From Basidiobolus meristosporus CBS 931.73 (taxonomy: Eukaryota; Basidiobolomycota; Basidiobolomycetes; Basidiobolales; Basidiobolaceae), in contig MCFE01000052.1 in NCBI GenBank assembly GCA_002104905.1, positions 1 through 64,000 on the forward strand: a stretch of DNA of 64,000 bases, given 5' to 3'. The notes below the pieces were generated by a model. That model was not told the origin of the DNA. It ran no database searches and saw only the letters and a program-made list of their open reading frames with translations. Below are positions 10,906 to 22,138 of the stretch, piece by piece; the first letter of the stretch is position 1; each line of letters starts with the position of its first letter. Made by a program: the position numbers and the translations under genes.

Positions 10906-11379
10906 ATGCATCCCGTCTGTGGCCATCTCTTCTCATCCAAGTTCGTCACTTCCTTCGTCATGAGGCTGTGGTATGGTGTAGAGCACCAACGTGGCCACAT
11001 GCTCGAGGTGTTCTGCGACAGAGTCCTTGCCTGGTGCGAGACCTCCCCTTCCATCATATACCTAGCATTCAAATACCTCCAACGACTCAAGCAATATTGC
11101 CCATCGCTGAGCGGAAGCGCCGGATCAGAGATCCGAATCCTCTCCATAGCCCTCCTCATCGCCCACAAATACCTCGAAGACCGCCCGTTCAACAGTCGGA
11201 CCTGGTCGGTCATCACTGGGCTTCCGGCCAAAGAAATCGAGGTCATGGAACGGGAATTCCTGGCCTGCATTCGGTACCAGGTCCACGTATCCTCAGGGGA
11301 ATATCACAAATGGAAGCAGCTCATCGATTTTCACAATGACCAGTACCTCCAGATGATCCCATGGCAATACAATTCGTGA
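10906..11379 (+). CDS. Cyclin-box protein, PCL/Pho80-like
   Basis: One exon of 157 codons; an in-frame TGA precedes the ATG, so this start is the first possible unless an upstream exon exists. The cyclin N-terminal box spans most of the protein: SIIYLAFKYLQRL, then GSEIRILSIALLIAHKYLED, then WSVITGLPAKEIEVMEREF. The IALLIAHKYLED helix and the VMEREFL stretch are typical of the fungal Pho85-cyclin group (Pcl, Clg1). Known role: such cyclins activate a Pho85-type CDK in cell-cycle or nutrient signalling; which member this is cannot be told. Length is short for the group because there is no long tail. It is the last host-like gene before the transposon block. Confidence 0.82.
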   Translation: MHPVCGHLFSSKFVTSFVMRLWYGVEHQRGHMLEVFCDRVLAWCETSPSIIYLAFKYLQRLKQYCPSLSGSAGSEIRILSIALLIAHKYLEDRPFNSRTWSVITGLPAKEIEVMEREFLACIRYQVHVSSGEYHKWKQLIDFHNDQYLQMIPWQYNS

Positions 11380-12323
11380 AACGCTGACTCGCTGGGTCCC
11401 CAATTTCCTCGCTTCATAGGTCTCCACTGGTGGTTGACCAACTTCTTACTACCCTACCTAATGCTAATCTAATACTGTTTGGTTCATGGCAAATAAACCT
11501 GCCTCCATTTCAATGCTACTTTGATGGCCCTGTAGTCACACTGCTGAATGGATTGTGCAACCTTTGGCTTATTGGGTTCCCATTCACCATTTCCACACAT
11601 ATCTGAGCATGGAGCCACACTACTGCACCTTAATCTCCTGCTTCATAAATCCATGGCCTTGTTTGCCCTCCGATGGTTCATAGATACGGTCAACCTCCCC
11701 TCAACATGCTAATAGCGGATCCTTTCACTTCCATATGCCTGGTAGGCCGCACTTCCAGTTCGGACCTACTCATTCCCTTCCTAACCTCAGGTCGTGTGCC
11801 TTAGGCTACTCACCGCCTCTACTTTCACTCGCCAGCAAAATCGCCGAAACAATATCCGGGTCACATCTGGGTGTTGACCAGCACTGAATCTGGATTCACG
11901 GTTCGGTGGTTAAATTGGTGTCTGAAGGTGATTTAGTAAATATTGGCACCAAGCACCATTTTCCCATATAGATTGATTGATTGATTGAGTGGCGTGTGGC
12001 CACTTTTGGGTGGAGATTTCGAGCCTTTTCTACCTTCTGGAAATTCGCCATGAATTGATGGAAGGGCCCTACAGAAACCACTCCGAGTCCGATGCGATTA
12101 TGGTCAAGTATGGTGTCTGACTATCTGGATCATCGGTTGGCGTGCTAATTGTTGACGATATGGTGTTGCCAATTATCGGTTTCGTACGAAATCATCCATA
12201 TGCTTGGATGGACTACCTTTCCTATGGTGAGAATGATGCTCATTGGTCCCGGACTAATTTCTCATGATACTCACTGATTCTTGGATGTGGTGCAAATGCT
12301 GGACGTTGGTAAGCGTTTGTACA
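11380..12323. other. Transition DNA between genes and transposon block
   Basis: 0.94 kb with no gene. Composition falls from gene-like to AT-rich toward the right. A short (GATT)4-5 run lies near 11970. No repeat found elsewhere in the window starts before 12324. Confidence 0.5.
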
Positions 12324-12673
12324 CGTTGTAGAAATTCGGAATTCCACCTAAATACTCACCTAACTTGGTCACTTAGATCATTACCTACAAATCTTAGAGA
12401 ATACTGACCAAATTTCTTGCTGGGATTTACTTGGAATATTTTCAACAAAAACCTCACGTACCCGGAATATAAAAATTTTCAAGGTTGTCCAAAAAGCCCC
12501 AAACTTTGTACATATGTTCTTGGAACCCTTGTTAACATGTTCTATATGTTTGTTTTGCTAAGAACATGTAAAAGTATAAATACTACGCTTACATTCAGTA
12601 AATCATCAAGTGAAAACCACATAATCTACTGGTTGTCCCAATCACTTCTGATATCTCCAAGACTCCTACAACA
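12324..12673 (+). repeat. Copia-A 5' LTR
   Basis: Aligns along its whole length with the LTR at 14886-15231, including the TATA-like GTATAAATACT and the CTCCAAGACTC stretch before the 3' end. The base following it differs from the expected primer-binding site seen in element 2. Confidence 0.85.
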
Positions 12674-13361
12674 CTGGGTACCTGGTGATTTGGTGAAACC
12701 ACTACAAGTACATCTTAACAAGGGATTTGACCAGAACTCTGCAATAACTGCAGACAATGATATAAGTGAATAAGTTGGGGAAATAATGAAGTGTAGTTAC
12801 AAAGCTCAAAACAAAGATCATCATTAAGCTTATTACTATATTTGGCAGGATAGATAGTGTATTTGGTTGAACTTATTACTGCTGTATGGGGGCCCACTGC
12901 TGGTCTTGTATAATTCTACCATATCAATATACCAAGTGGTACCTCATTTTCTGCCTCCCCTTATGGTTGTAATGTATTGAACTGTTCATCATGTCTTTGT
13001 ATTGAGGTCTCAACTACTACCATAGGTATTAAACATATTGTTCAACTCAGAAATATTATAGCCTCCTTCTTACCAACCACTCTATAAGTGAACACCTGGT
13101 CCAGTTGATGCACTTCTATTGGCTAAGCTATGCAGCTTTTCAGGGTATAATTGCATAATAGCCTTATGTCCTTAATTGCTAGTGACACATATTTTTTTCA
13201 AATACTTGCTTGGCTACCACTACTCTGACCATAAATATCACATGACCATCCAGTAGGCTCATTGAAATCCTTAGTAAGTGTGAGCCTCCCCCCACTAAGC
13301 TCTGATCCCTCTCAATGGTGTGCTTGTGCTCATATATCTGTGAAAGTTTTGGAGATCTGCA

Positions 13362-14873
13362 ATGACTGAGGAATATCAGGCCCTGATGGAAAATCAAACT
13401 TGGGACTTAGTCAAATTACCAATCAACCAAAAATCAATTGGATGCAGATGGGTCTTCAAGACAAAATACAAGGCTGATGGTACAATTGAAAGATACAAAG
13501 CAAGACTTGTAGCCAAAGGATACTCTCAAACAAAAGGACTTGACTATACTGAGACCTTTGCACCAGTAGCCAAGTTTAATTCCATCAGATTAATATTGGC
13601 TATTGCAGCCAAATATAAGTTTTTTATTCATCAAATGGATGTAAAAACTGCATTTTTGAATGGAGAACTTGATGAGGATGTGTATATGGACCAGCCTGAT
13701 GCATTTGTTGACCAAGATAACCCCCATTTGGTCTGCAAGCTTAAAAAGTCACTATATGGTCTCAAACAATCACCAAGAGCCTGGAATTGCAAGATAGATT
13801 TTTATTTGGAATCTTTGAGTTTCAAAAGAAGTAATGCTGACTATAGTATATACTATAAGCCAGATAGAGCAAACCCAGCTCTATTAGCTCTATATCTGGA
13901 TGATCTTAATATAGCCGCCAATAACCTAAATATATTGGAAGAGACTAAATCCAGCTTATCTAAGGAGTTCAAGATGTCTGATCTAGGAGAACTTAGTTAC
14001 TACTTAGGGATTAAGTTCTCCATAGACAGAAGTACCCAGACTATCACCCTAAGTCAATCCAAGTATATTCAAGATATACTAAAGAAGTACAAAATGGAAG
14101 ACTGTAAACCGGCAGCTACCCCAATGGAGACAAACCTTAACTTGGTGAGAACTCAACCAAATCAAGAGGGCTTGGTGCCATCCAAAAGCCCTGACTTTCC
14201 TTTTCAATCTATGGTTAGCAGTCTGGTGTATAGCATGCTTGGAACACGTCCAGATATCTCATATTCAGTGGGAGTTGTCAGCCAACATAATCAGATCTAT
14301 GGATCTGATCATATTGCAGCAGTTAAGCAGATTTTTAGATACCTAAAAGGAACTGCTGATATCTGCTTAAGATACACTTATAAGGACTCAGAACAAGATC
14401 TTGTGGGATACTCTGATGCAGATTGGGGACAAAATTTAGAAGACAGAAGATCCACCACAGGATACACCTTTCGTTATTGTAAAGGAGCAATTTCATGGAA
14501 TTCAAGAAAGCAACCAACCGTAGCAGTTTCCGCCACAGAGGCAGAGTACATGGCAGCCTGTGAAGCTACAAAAGAAGCAATGTGGTTAAGAAAACTTTTT
14601 ACAGATTTAGGCCTATGTCAAAAAAAGCCTATTACTTTATTTCAAGATAATCAATGATGTATACAATTAAGTAGAAATCCAACTTTTCATGCTAGAACCA
14701 AGCACATAGATATTAGACATCATTTCATACATGAAGCTATAGAGAATAACTTAGTTAGCTTAGTTTACTGTCCTACAGATGAAATGATTGCAGACATATT
14801 TACCAAACCATTAGCTAGAGACAAGTTTGAATATCTTAGGTCAAAATTAGGACTAGTCAGTATGAACATTTAG
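13362..14873 (+). pseudogene. Copia-A reverse transcriptase / RNase H, one nonsense codon
   Basis: Open to a TGA at 14655-14657, then continuing in the same frame to the TAG at 14871-14873. Reverse transcriptase motifs are easy to follow: WVFKTKYKADGTIERYKARLVAKGYSQ in pieces, MDVKTAFLNG, KSLYGLKQSPRAW and the catalytic YLDD (LALYLDDL). RNase H shows GYSDADWG and ATEAEYMAACEATKEA. In element 2 the codon at the TGA is GGA, so this is a simple nonsense change. Homology begins just upstream of the ATG (TTTTGGAGATCTGC), showing that 13362 is not a true start but an internal Met of the polyprotein. Confidence 0.9.
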
Positions 14874-14885
14874 CTGAGTGGGAGT

Positions 14886-15231
14886 GTTGTAAAAATATGT
14901 ATTTCCACCTAAATATTCGCATAACTTAGTCACTTAGATCATTACCTTCATATCCTAGAGAATACTGACTAAATTCCTTGTCGGGATTTACTTAGAATAT
15001 TTTCACCAAAATACCAGGTACCCAGAACATGAAAATTCTCAAAGTTGACCAAACAGCCCCAAACTTCAACATGTTCTTGGGACCTTCCTTAACCTATTCT
15101 ATGTGTTTGTAATGCCAAGACCAGGTAAAAGTATAAATACTACTTTTACATTCAATAAATCATTAAGTGATAAACACATAATCTACTTGTTCTCCCAATC
15201 ACTTCCAATATCTCCAAGACTCTTACAACAA
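14886..15231 (+). repeat. Copia-A 3' LTR
   Basis: Preceded by the purine-rich GAGTGGGAG, a polypurine tract, directly before TGTTGTAAAA. Ends CTCTTACAACA. Confidence 0.88.
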
Positions 15232-15474
15232 TTCTAAGATTCTGCACCTAATTGTCCATTGGGTTCAGTTAAACCATTCAAGCATTTTATTACATGTTTC
15301 TCTTGGATATAACACTTCCAATATCTCCAGCTCTTAAAACAGATAGTTTATATACTCTGGGGCATATAAAATGTATAGAAAGGTACCAAGAGCACTTTGC
15401 AGAGTATTGCCAAATTCTTATTATCTAAGTGCCTGACATTTGGCAACTGTGATTGAGGCAAACCCATAAAAAAC

Positions 15475-15697
15475 ACATATAATAGATTAAGGAAGATTCC
15501 AAAAGCATGTGTGCAAAGCTTGGGGCTGTTTGGACAACTTTGAGAATTTTCATGTTCTGGGTATTTGGTATTTTGGTAAATATATTCTAAGTAAATCCCA
15601 ACAAGGAATTTGGGCAGTATTCTCTAGGATTTGAAGGTAATGATATACATGACCAAGTTAGGTTAATATTTAGGTGGAATTACAAATTTTTACAACA
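15475..15697 (-). repeat. Copia-A 3' LTR of element 2, truncated
   Basis: Begins (minus strand) TGTTGTAAAAA at 15697, after a GAGTGGGAG polypurine tract. Homology to the full LTR fades near 15475, leaving out its last 120 bp or so. The neighbouring stretch 15232-15474 matches nothing else that I could identify. Confidence 0.75.
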
Positions 15698-15708
15698 CTC
15701 CCACTCAG

Positions 15709-17330
15709 CTAAATTCTCATATTGACTAGTCCTAATTTTGACCTAAGATATTCAAACTTGTCTCTAGCTAATGGTTTGGTAAATATGTCTGCAATCATTT
15801 CATCTGTAGGAGAGTAAACTAAGCTAACTAGGTTACTCTCTATAGCTTCACATATGAAATGATGTCTGATATCTATGTGTTTGGTTCCAGCATGAAAAGT
15901 TGGATTTCTACCTAGTTGTATACTTCCTTGATTATCCTGAAATATAGTAATAGGAGTATTTTGTCATAGGTCTAAATCTGTAAAAAGTTTTCTTAACCAC
16001 ATTGCTTCTTTTGTAGCTTTGCAGGCTGCCATACACTCTGCCTCTATGGTGGAAAGTACTACGGTTGGTTGCTTTCTTGAATTCCATGAAATTGCTCCTT
16101 TACAATAAAGAAAGGTGTATCCTGTGGTGGATCTTCTGTCTTCTAGATTTTGTCCCCAATCAGCATCAGAGTATCCCACAAGATCTTGTTCTGAGTCCTT
16201 ATAAGTGTATCTTAAGCAGATATCAGCAGTTCCTTTTAGGGATCTAAAAATCTGCTTAACTGCTGCAATATGATCAAATCCATAGTTCTGATTATGTTGG
16301 CTGACAACTCCCACTGAATATGAGATATCTGGACGTGCTGCAAGCATGATATACATCAGACTGCCAACCATAGATTGAAAAGGAAAGTCAGGGCTTTCAG
16401 ATGGCACCAAGCTCTCTTGATTTGGTTGAGTTATGACCAAGTAAACATTTGTTTCCATTGGGGTAGCTGCCGGTTTACAGTCTTCCATTTGGTACTTCTT
16501 TAGTATATCTTGAGTATACTTGGATTGGCTTAGGGTGATAGCCTGGGTACTTCTGTCTATGGAGAACTTAATCCCTATGTAGTAATTAAGTTCTCCTAGA
16601 TCAGACATCTTGAACTCCTTAGATAGGCTGGATTTAGTCTCTTCCAATGTATCTAGGTTATTGGCAGTTACAATAAGATCATCCACATATAGAGCTAATA
16701 GAGCTGGGTTTGCTCTATCTGGCTTATAGTATATACTATAATCAGCATTACTCCTTTTGAAACTCAAAGATTCCAAATAAGAATCTATCTTGCAATTCCA
16801 GGCTCTTGGTGAATGTTTGAGGCCATATAGTGACTTTTTAAGCTTGCAGACCAAATGGGGGTTATCTTGGTCAACAAATGCATCAGGCTGGTCCATATAC
16901 ATGTCCTCATCAGGTTCTCCATTCAAAAATGCAGTTTTTACATCCATTTGATGAATAAAAAACTTATATTTGGCTGCAATAGCCAATATTAATCTGATGG
17001 AATTATACTTGGCTACCGATGCAAAGGTCTCAGTATAGTCAAGTCCTTTTGTTTGAGAGTATCCTTTGGCTACAAGTCTTGCTTTGTATCTTTCAATTGT
17101 ACCATCAGCCTTGTATTTTGTTTTGAAGGCCCATCTGTATCCAATTGATTTTTGGTTGATTGATAATTTGACCAGGTCCCAAGTTTGATTTTCCATCAGG
17201 GCCTGATATTCCTCAGTCATTGCAGATCTCCAAAACTTTGTCTGAGGGCTATTTAGGGCATCTTTTAAAGTCTGGGGTTCTTGAATATGGACTGAATAGG
17301 CATAGGCTAAGTTTGTACCCTCATTGATGT
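15709..17330 (-). pseudogene. Copia-A reverse transcriptase / RNase H, element 2
   Basis: Open from upstream of the internal Met at 17220 to a TGA at 15964, then in the same frame to the TAG at 15709-15711. It has the canonical YVDD (LALYVDDL), MDVKTAFLNG, KSLYGLKHSPRAW and GYSDADWG. Closely similar to element 1 but with its nonsense codon at a different place (Cys codon TGT to TGA), so each copy was inactivated independently. Upstream, NSPQTKFWRSAMTEEY shows the polyprotein continuing to the integrase side. Confidence 0.88.
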
Positions 17331-17843
17331 AGTAATCTCAGCTATTTCTTGTCCAATTGGATCTCCAGGCATTTGATACTGGAATAATCACTTCTGGGAT
17401 CTTCCTGGGCACTGATTCTGGCTGAACCACAGCTTTAGGGTGCTCTGGAGTGAAAAATTTTCATTGTTGTGCTCTGATGCAATCCTGACAATTGGTGGAC
17501 TTGACATCAAATTTTGGTCATCATCTGAAGTCATTTTTTGTGAAAATTTTGAATTTTCATCAAGCAACACATCCCTGGACTTGATCAGCTTCTTTGCTTT
17601 GGTATTGTAGAGTCTGTATGCCTTACTCTCAAAGCAGTAGCCCAAAAATATGCATTTTACACTTTTTGGCTCAAATTTTGACTGATTTCCGGCCAGTTTT
17701 TTGGCATATGCTGTACACCCTAATATTCTTAGATGTTCTGCACTTGGTCTGTATCCATACCATGCTTCAAGTGGAGTAGAATCACAAAGTATTTTGTTAT
17801 AACTCCTATTTTTAAGGTATACAGCAGTGGCAACTCATTCCAC
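17331..17843 (-). pseudogene. Copia-A integrase C-terminal part, element 2
   Basis: Contains YNTKAKKLIKSRD and KSVKCIFLGYC, the GKGYxE-like end of copia integrases that precedes reverse transcriptase, plus AWYGYRPSAEHLRILGC. Several stops and shifts break the frame. It is separated from the integrase core by the 17844-18913 insert. Confidence 0.8.
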
Positions 17844-18913
17844 TGTGGTGGTGTATAAGTCCAAGGGAGAGATACATCCAACACTTCTCAAGTGTTTTGT
17901 GTGTGGGGTGTTCACTGGGTGCAATAACCTCTGGCAAAATCTTGCTAGGAATACTTGGGTTCTGTCTTTAATCTAATGTGAAGGGGAATAAAGCCACAAG
18001 CTTGTCAAGGGAAAACTATTGAGCTACAGTCCCCAACTTAGTTGGCATCTTAACAAAAGTATGTGCTGGGTTCAGCGTCCTTTGAGATGACAATGTACTA
18101 AAGCTTCCAAAGTCACAACAACTGTAAACTCCACCAGCAGGGACTTAATAAGAATGCAGCTGTGGTCAATAGTTACAAAGCAGAAAAGTATCATTGCCTG
18201 TACAAGAACAAACTTGGGAAAGAATCAAATATAATAAATGATACCTACTCTGAGTATTCCTCTCAAGTAGTGCCTCCAAGGTCAGTTGGCTGTCAGCGTG
18301 GTTTCCTGGGAGTGTCCTGTGGTCTGGGGTTGGAAGTTCATGTGACAGCAGGTAGCAATGATCACACTAATCAACAAGTTGGAATATTGATAATAGGGAT
18401 GATGATATATTGTTGAGGGATAGCCTCCCTTATATACTTTTCTTACTGGCTAAGTGATTACTAATCATGGTGTTCCAGAAGGTTCCGGATATCAATAGAA
18501 ATCTTAATGACATCAGAATGACCTAAGAATGTTCTAAGTAGGTGCCAGAAGGTTCTAAGAGGCACAGCACATACAACCAATCAGGAATCAGTGTTCTGAA
18601 ACCTGTGTAACATAGGGATACCATATATGGTATGGAAATGATAGGGATGGTGGCATGGGTTGATTATGTGTCATGGGTACTGGCGCGGGCACTTGCCTAA
18701 TATGGAAGCACTTATAGCTAGTAATCTTACATAAAGTGAGGGGTAACTTATGCAATAAGGTAAGCAGGTGTGATAGTCAACCAGCTTATGGGATAATACT
18801 GATTGGGTAAGACAAAAGGGATAAAACTAAAATAAATGTAGTAGAGATATAGGGAAGTAGAAAATAAGGGAATGAGCACATCTGTCAGTGGGTGTCACTG
18901 TCACCCCACTACA
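17844..18913 (-). mobile_element. 1,070-bp TG...CA insert in copia-A integrase, probable solo LTR
   Basis: On the minus strand it starts TGTAGTGGGG and ends CACCACCACA, as an LTR does, and it divides the copia-A integrase between the LSYDFW and VATAVYL blocks that are adjacent in element 3. A TATATAAGGGAGG promoter-like sequence lies inside (plus-strand 18424-18437). No open frame of note and no second copy in the window. A clean target duplication was not found, so a TIR element or other insert is possible. Confidence 0.55.
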
Positions 18914-19620
18914 CTGCCCAAAAATCATAGGATAATTTTTGATCATGGATCATAGATCTTGCCATATCAATTATTGATCTGTTAGCTCATACTGCTACTC
19001 CATTTTGCTGTGGGGAGTATGGTACAGTAGTCTCTTGCTCTATCCCATGAATTTTGCAGAAGTGGATGAAGAGTTTTGAGGTATATTCTCCACCAATGTA
19101 AGAGCATATTTTCTTGATTTTTTCACCAGTTTCTCTCTCCACCATGGCTTTAAACTCCCTGAACTTGGACAGAGCTTCTTCCTTTCTCTCCATGAAGTAG
19201 ACCAATGTGTATCTTGTGTAATCATCAGTGTAAGTGATTAAATACTTCATCCCACCTAAGGATAAATTTTGCATAGGTCCACACAGATCTGAGTGAATTA
19301 GATCTAATTTTTTCTTAGTTTTGATTAACCCAGAGCTTTTAAATGGTTGTCTGACTTGTTTCCCATATATGCAGGGTTCATAGTGCTCCAAATTAGCTGG
19401 GGGATCAATTTTTACTCCAGAAATTAGCTGATCTATGATCATTTTGCGCAAATAATCAAAATTGATGTGCCCAAATCCCCTGTGCCAAAGCATTGATGTT
19501 TCTTCATTTAAGTTATTTATATTGGCTTCCAAATATGATGGAATATAAAGCAACTTGTATAGATTCTGATCTCTGATGCCCAAAGCAATATGGGCACCAT
19601 TTGATCAGTGATCCTGCATC
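18914..19620 (-). pseudogene. Copia-A integrase core, element 2
   Basis: The zinc-binding HHCC part is present (LWHRGFGHINFDYL, then HYEPCIYGKQ), followed by the DDE core: LDLIHSDLCGPM, the TDDYTRYT stretch, and PYSPQQNGVA with the region of the catalytic Glu. In the last motif GVAV replaces the usual GVAE, and a stop follows at once. The chain then ends at the insert. Confidence 0.85.
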
Positions 19621-19732
19621 TAGAATTGTCAAAACTGAAACTGAGTCCTTCTGCTGTGGCCTTGCTTACAGAGAGTAGGTTCTTGGCTATTTCTGATACA
19701 AAGAGTACTGCTTTAAAGGTCAGTGTATGGCT

Positions 19733-20750
19733 TCATTTACTGCTTCTAAGGTTTACTTGGATAGTTCCTTCTCCCACTGCATCAAGTGTTCTATTGTCAC
19801 CCATGAAAACCTTCTTAATTGGAATTTTTTGATATTGGGTAAAAAGTGCTTTTTGGTGTGTAAAGTGTTGAGATGCTCCAGAGTCAGTATACCACATCTG
19901 AGAATCCTTGTTTGTGGTCATATTTAGTGCAGATATGAATAGTCTATCTTCAGTTGTTGCAGCAATTCCATATTCAGGCTTCTTTTGCTGATTATCTTTC
20001 TTTTTGAGACACCGGTCTGATGTGTGTCCTTTCCTTTGGCAGTAGTTACAAAACAGGTTGCTGTTGCCTTTGTAGGGTCTTGGGTACCTCCTTTGTTGGT
20101 TATCATTGCTTATTAAAGCACTTTCTTCTTCCTTCTTATTGGTGCTTGATTTTCTTAATTCTTCATCCAGGAGCCTTCCATACATGAAATTTAAGGTCAA
20201 ATCTTCAGTTCTGGACTCTAGAGCTGATACAAGGCCCTGAAACTTGTCTGTCAGGCTATTCAGGATGCTAACTATCACATCCTCATCAGTGGTTGGTACG
20301 CCCACAGATTCCATCTCATCTACCAGCAGGGTAATTCTGTTAATTAGATTTTCATATCTTGTCCTGGTAGCATCTTTGTAGTAAAGAGTTTTTGTTGCAG
20401 ATACATTTTCTTAGCAGCTGAACATGACTGGTAGGTGTCTTCTAATGCCTTCCAGGCATTCTTTGCTGTTTTTGCTCTTGAGCATTGAATTAGCAATTTG
20501 TCTTTAACATTAAGGCAAATGCAGATAAAGGCACTTTGTTCTTTCTTCTAGTACTTTAAGGCTTCCTCTCCCATGTTTTTAGGAGGGCATTCTTCTCCCA
20601 TGACAATATCCCAAAGGCCTCTTTCTTGTAGCAGCATCTTCATCTTCACCTTCCACACTTGGTAGTTAGATCCATCCAACTTTTCAGCAGAGGGAAAAAT
20701 TCCAGTAATAGCAGTACTAGACATTGCGGAGAGTGACAGCTTGGGGCACA
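19733..20750 (-). pseudogene. Copia-A Gag and protease, element 2
   Basis: Gag opens at an ATG near 20724 (MSSTAITGIFPSAEKLDG) and is of the UBN2/retrotran-gag type (SNYQVWKVKMKMLLQERGLWD). A zinc knuckle CNYCQRKGHTSDRC (CX2CX4HX4C) and the protease active site DSGASQH follow. A stop near 20550 and a frame change near 20400 interrupt it. Confidence 0.87.
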
Positions 20751-20755
20751 TAACC
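20743..20755 (-). promoter_or_regulatory. Copia-A primer-binding site, half-tRNA type
   Basis: Immediately after the LTR end (minus strand), GGTTATGTGCCCC. It resembles the complement of the anticodon arm of initiator tRNA-Met, as used by Drosophila copia and yeast Ty5. Element 4 has GGCTATAAGCCCC at the same place. Confidence 0.6.
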
Positions 20756-20903
20756 TGTTTAAGAGTCTTGGAGATATTGGAAGTGATTGGGAGGACAAGT
20801 AGATTATGTGGTTTTCACTTAACAATTTATTGAATGTAAGAGTAGGATTTACACGTTTACCTGGTCTTGGCATTACAAACACGTAGAATAAGTTAAGGAA
20901 GTG
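20756..20903 (-). repeat. Copia-A 5' LTR of element 2, truncated
   Basis: Only the last ~148 bp remain; homology stops at 20903, where the full LTR at 30447-30795 continues. Confidence 0.8.
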
Positions 20904-22138
20904 TGGTAATGGAATGTATTTCATTACTACAATATCTCTAAATCAATATTGCACTCATTTCTTTATTTTGCTTTTGCTATTGTAACACACAAGTAAAAGA
21001 TCAAGAATTTCCAACTTTGAAGAACAAATGCTCCAGACCCTGACAAGCAATCCACCCAGGAATATCATGTCATACAGAACACATAGTAGCCAGCACCTGT
21101 TTCAAATTACAGCGCATTTGAAGCAGTACTTAAGGAGTTATGACCAAAAGAGTCCAATTATTGTATATACTATGCCTTATTGCTAGGATTACTATGGTGA
21201 CTTTGATTGCTTGTAACATCTGAACCGGCCAATCAAAGCGTGTGAAATTTTCACAGGTGCTGCACCTATGTTCAATCTGTGCCACTGCAAAATTTTAGCT
21301 TTGTATCATGTGTATTGCTTGCGCAATTGCCCAGAAACCTTGATCCTTCAAAACTTTCATATATATGACTTCCCCAGCTGAAAAATAAAGGGAGAGCCTC
21401 TCTTTCCAGAATCTCCACACTACAATTACAAGTTTAAAGGCTATAAGACTTCCCCTGCATCTCTTGCACTGTTGAGTATTCTGACTTTGATTGGTACTAC
21501 ATCAGTAAAGAGACTACAAAGCTCAAAAGAATCCAATCTAAGATCTACAAGAAACTACCACTTTTCTGTTGGAAAAGTCCCCTCTAAGAAACCCCTTTAC
21601 TCTAAAGACGCCCCTTTAGACATACCTTTAGTATAAAGACCTCTTTAGAGACCCCTTTAAGAAACCCCTTTACTCTAAAGAAGCCCCTTTAGGCACCCCT
21701 TTAGTGTAAAGTCCACTTTAGAGACCATTACAAGAAGCCCCTTTACCCTAAAGACACCCCTTGAGACACCCCTTTAGGTCTAAAGACCCCTTCAGAGACT
21801 TCTATAACACATCCCTTTAGGTTAAAGGGGAGCTCAGAATTTACATATTTGGAAATATCTTCACAGAAAGGAAAGTGACTTTGAAATAAGGAAAGTTACT
21901 ATAAAAGTAAATAACCCCATTAGTTGACAGAAGGTCAGAACACTGCTGTAGAAGTGATAAACACTGCCTACAGTATATTTTGAGCCTAATATTGAGGAAA
22001 TAGTCAAAGTTATATCTTCTATTGGTATATCAAACGCCAAATAAGCTATTTCAGTATTAGCATACCGGAAGTTGTTGTATATTGTTGATTAGCCTCTACA
22101 TTGTAGAACAAGCCCCAAACTAATCATAATACAACACA
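20904..22138. other. Unassigned AT-rich DNA
   Basis: 1.2 kb between two copia-A elements. Apart from the CCCCTTTA tandem block, which is listed separately, I see nothing recognisable: no long open frame and no match to the other repeats. Confidence 0.5.
21579..21835 (+). repeat. Degenerate CCCCTTTA minisatellite
   Basis: About a dozen imperfect units built around AGACCCCTTTA / AAGACACCCCTTTA / GAAACCCCTTTACTCTA over some 260 bp. It is the most regular and GC-rich patch in its neighbourhood and does not belong to any element recognised here. Confidence 0.8.

Larger units (their letters stand above)
12324..15231 (+). mobile_element. Copia-A element 1, internally deleted, both LTRs present
   Basis: Two direct LTRs of about 350 and 346 bp (12324-12673 and 14886-15231) flank a 2.2-kb interior that keeps only reverse transcriptase and RNase H. 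LTR ends are TGTTGTA/TACAACA (CGTTGTA at the very start of the left copy). The LTRs differ at many bases, so the insertion is old. Gag, protease and integrase are missing. In their place, 12887-13130 resembles the TNP2-element tail at 39600-39840, so the interior was rearranged or hit by a second element. No target-site duplication could be matched. Confidence 0.85.
15475..20903 (-). mobile_element. Copia-A element 2, near full length, interrupted
   Basis: Read on the minus strand: truncated 5' LTR (20903-20756), primer-binding site, Gag, zinc knuckle, protease, integrase, reverse transcriptase, RNase H, then a truncated 3' LTR (15697 to about 15475). This is the canonical Pseudoviridae order. 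The integrase is split by a 1,070-bp insert (17844-18913). Frameshifts and stops are scattered over all genes. Confidence 0.87.

Noticed and set aside
12887-13130. Host gene between the copia-A LTR and its reverse transcriptase
   Set aside because: The sequence matches the TNP2-element tail at 39600-39840 and has no coding frame.
14335-14517. Minus-strand frame repeated at 16065-16247
   Set aside because: The same frame appears in both copia-A copies because it is antisense to the conserved RNase H coding sequence.
21579-21835. CRISPR-like array
   Set aside because: Units are irregular, with no constant repeat and unique spacers, and the genome is eukaryotic.
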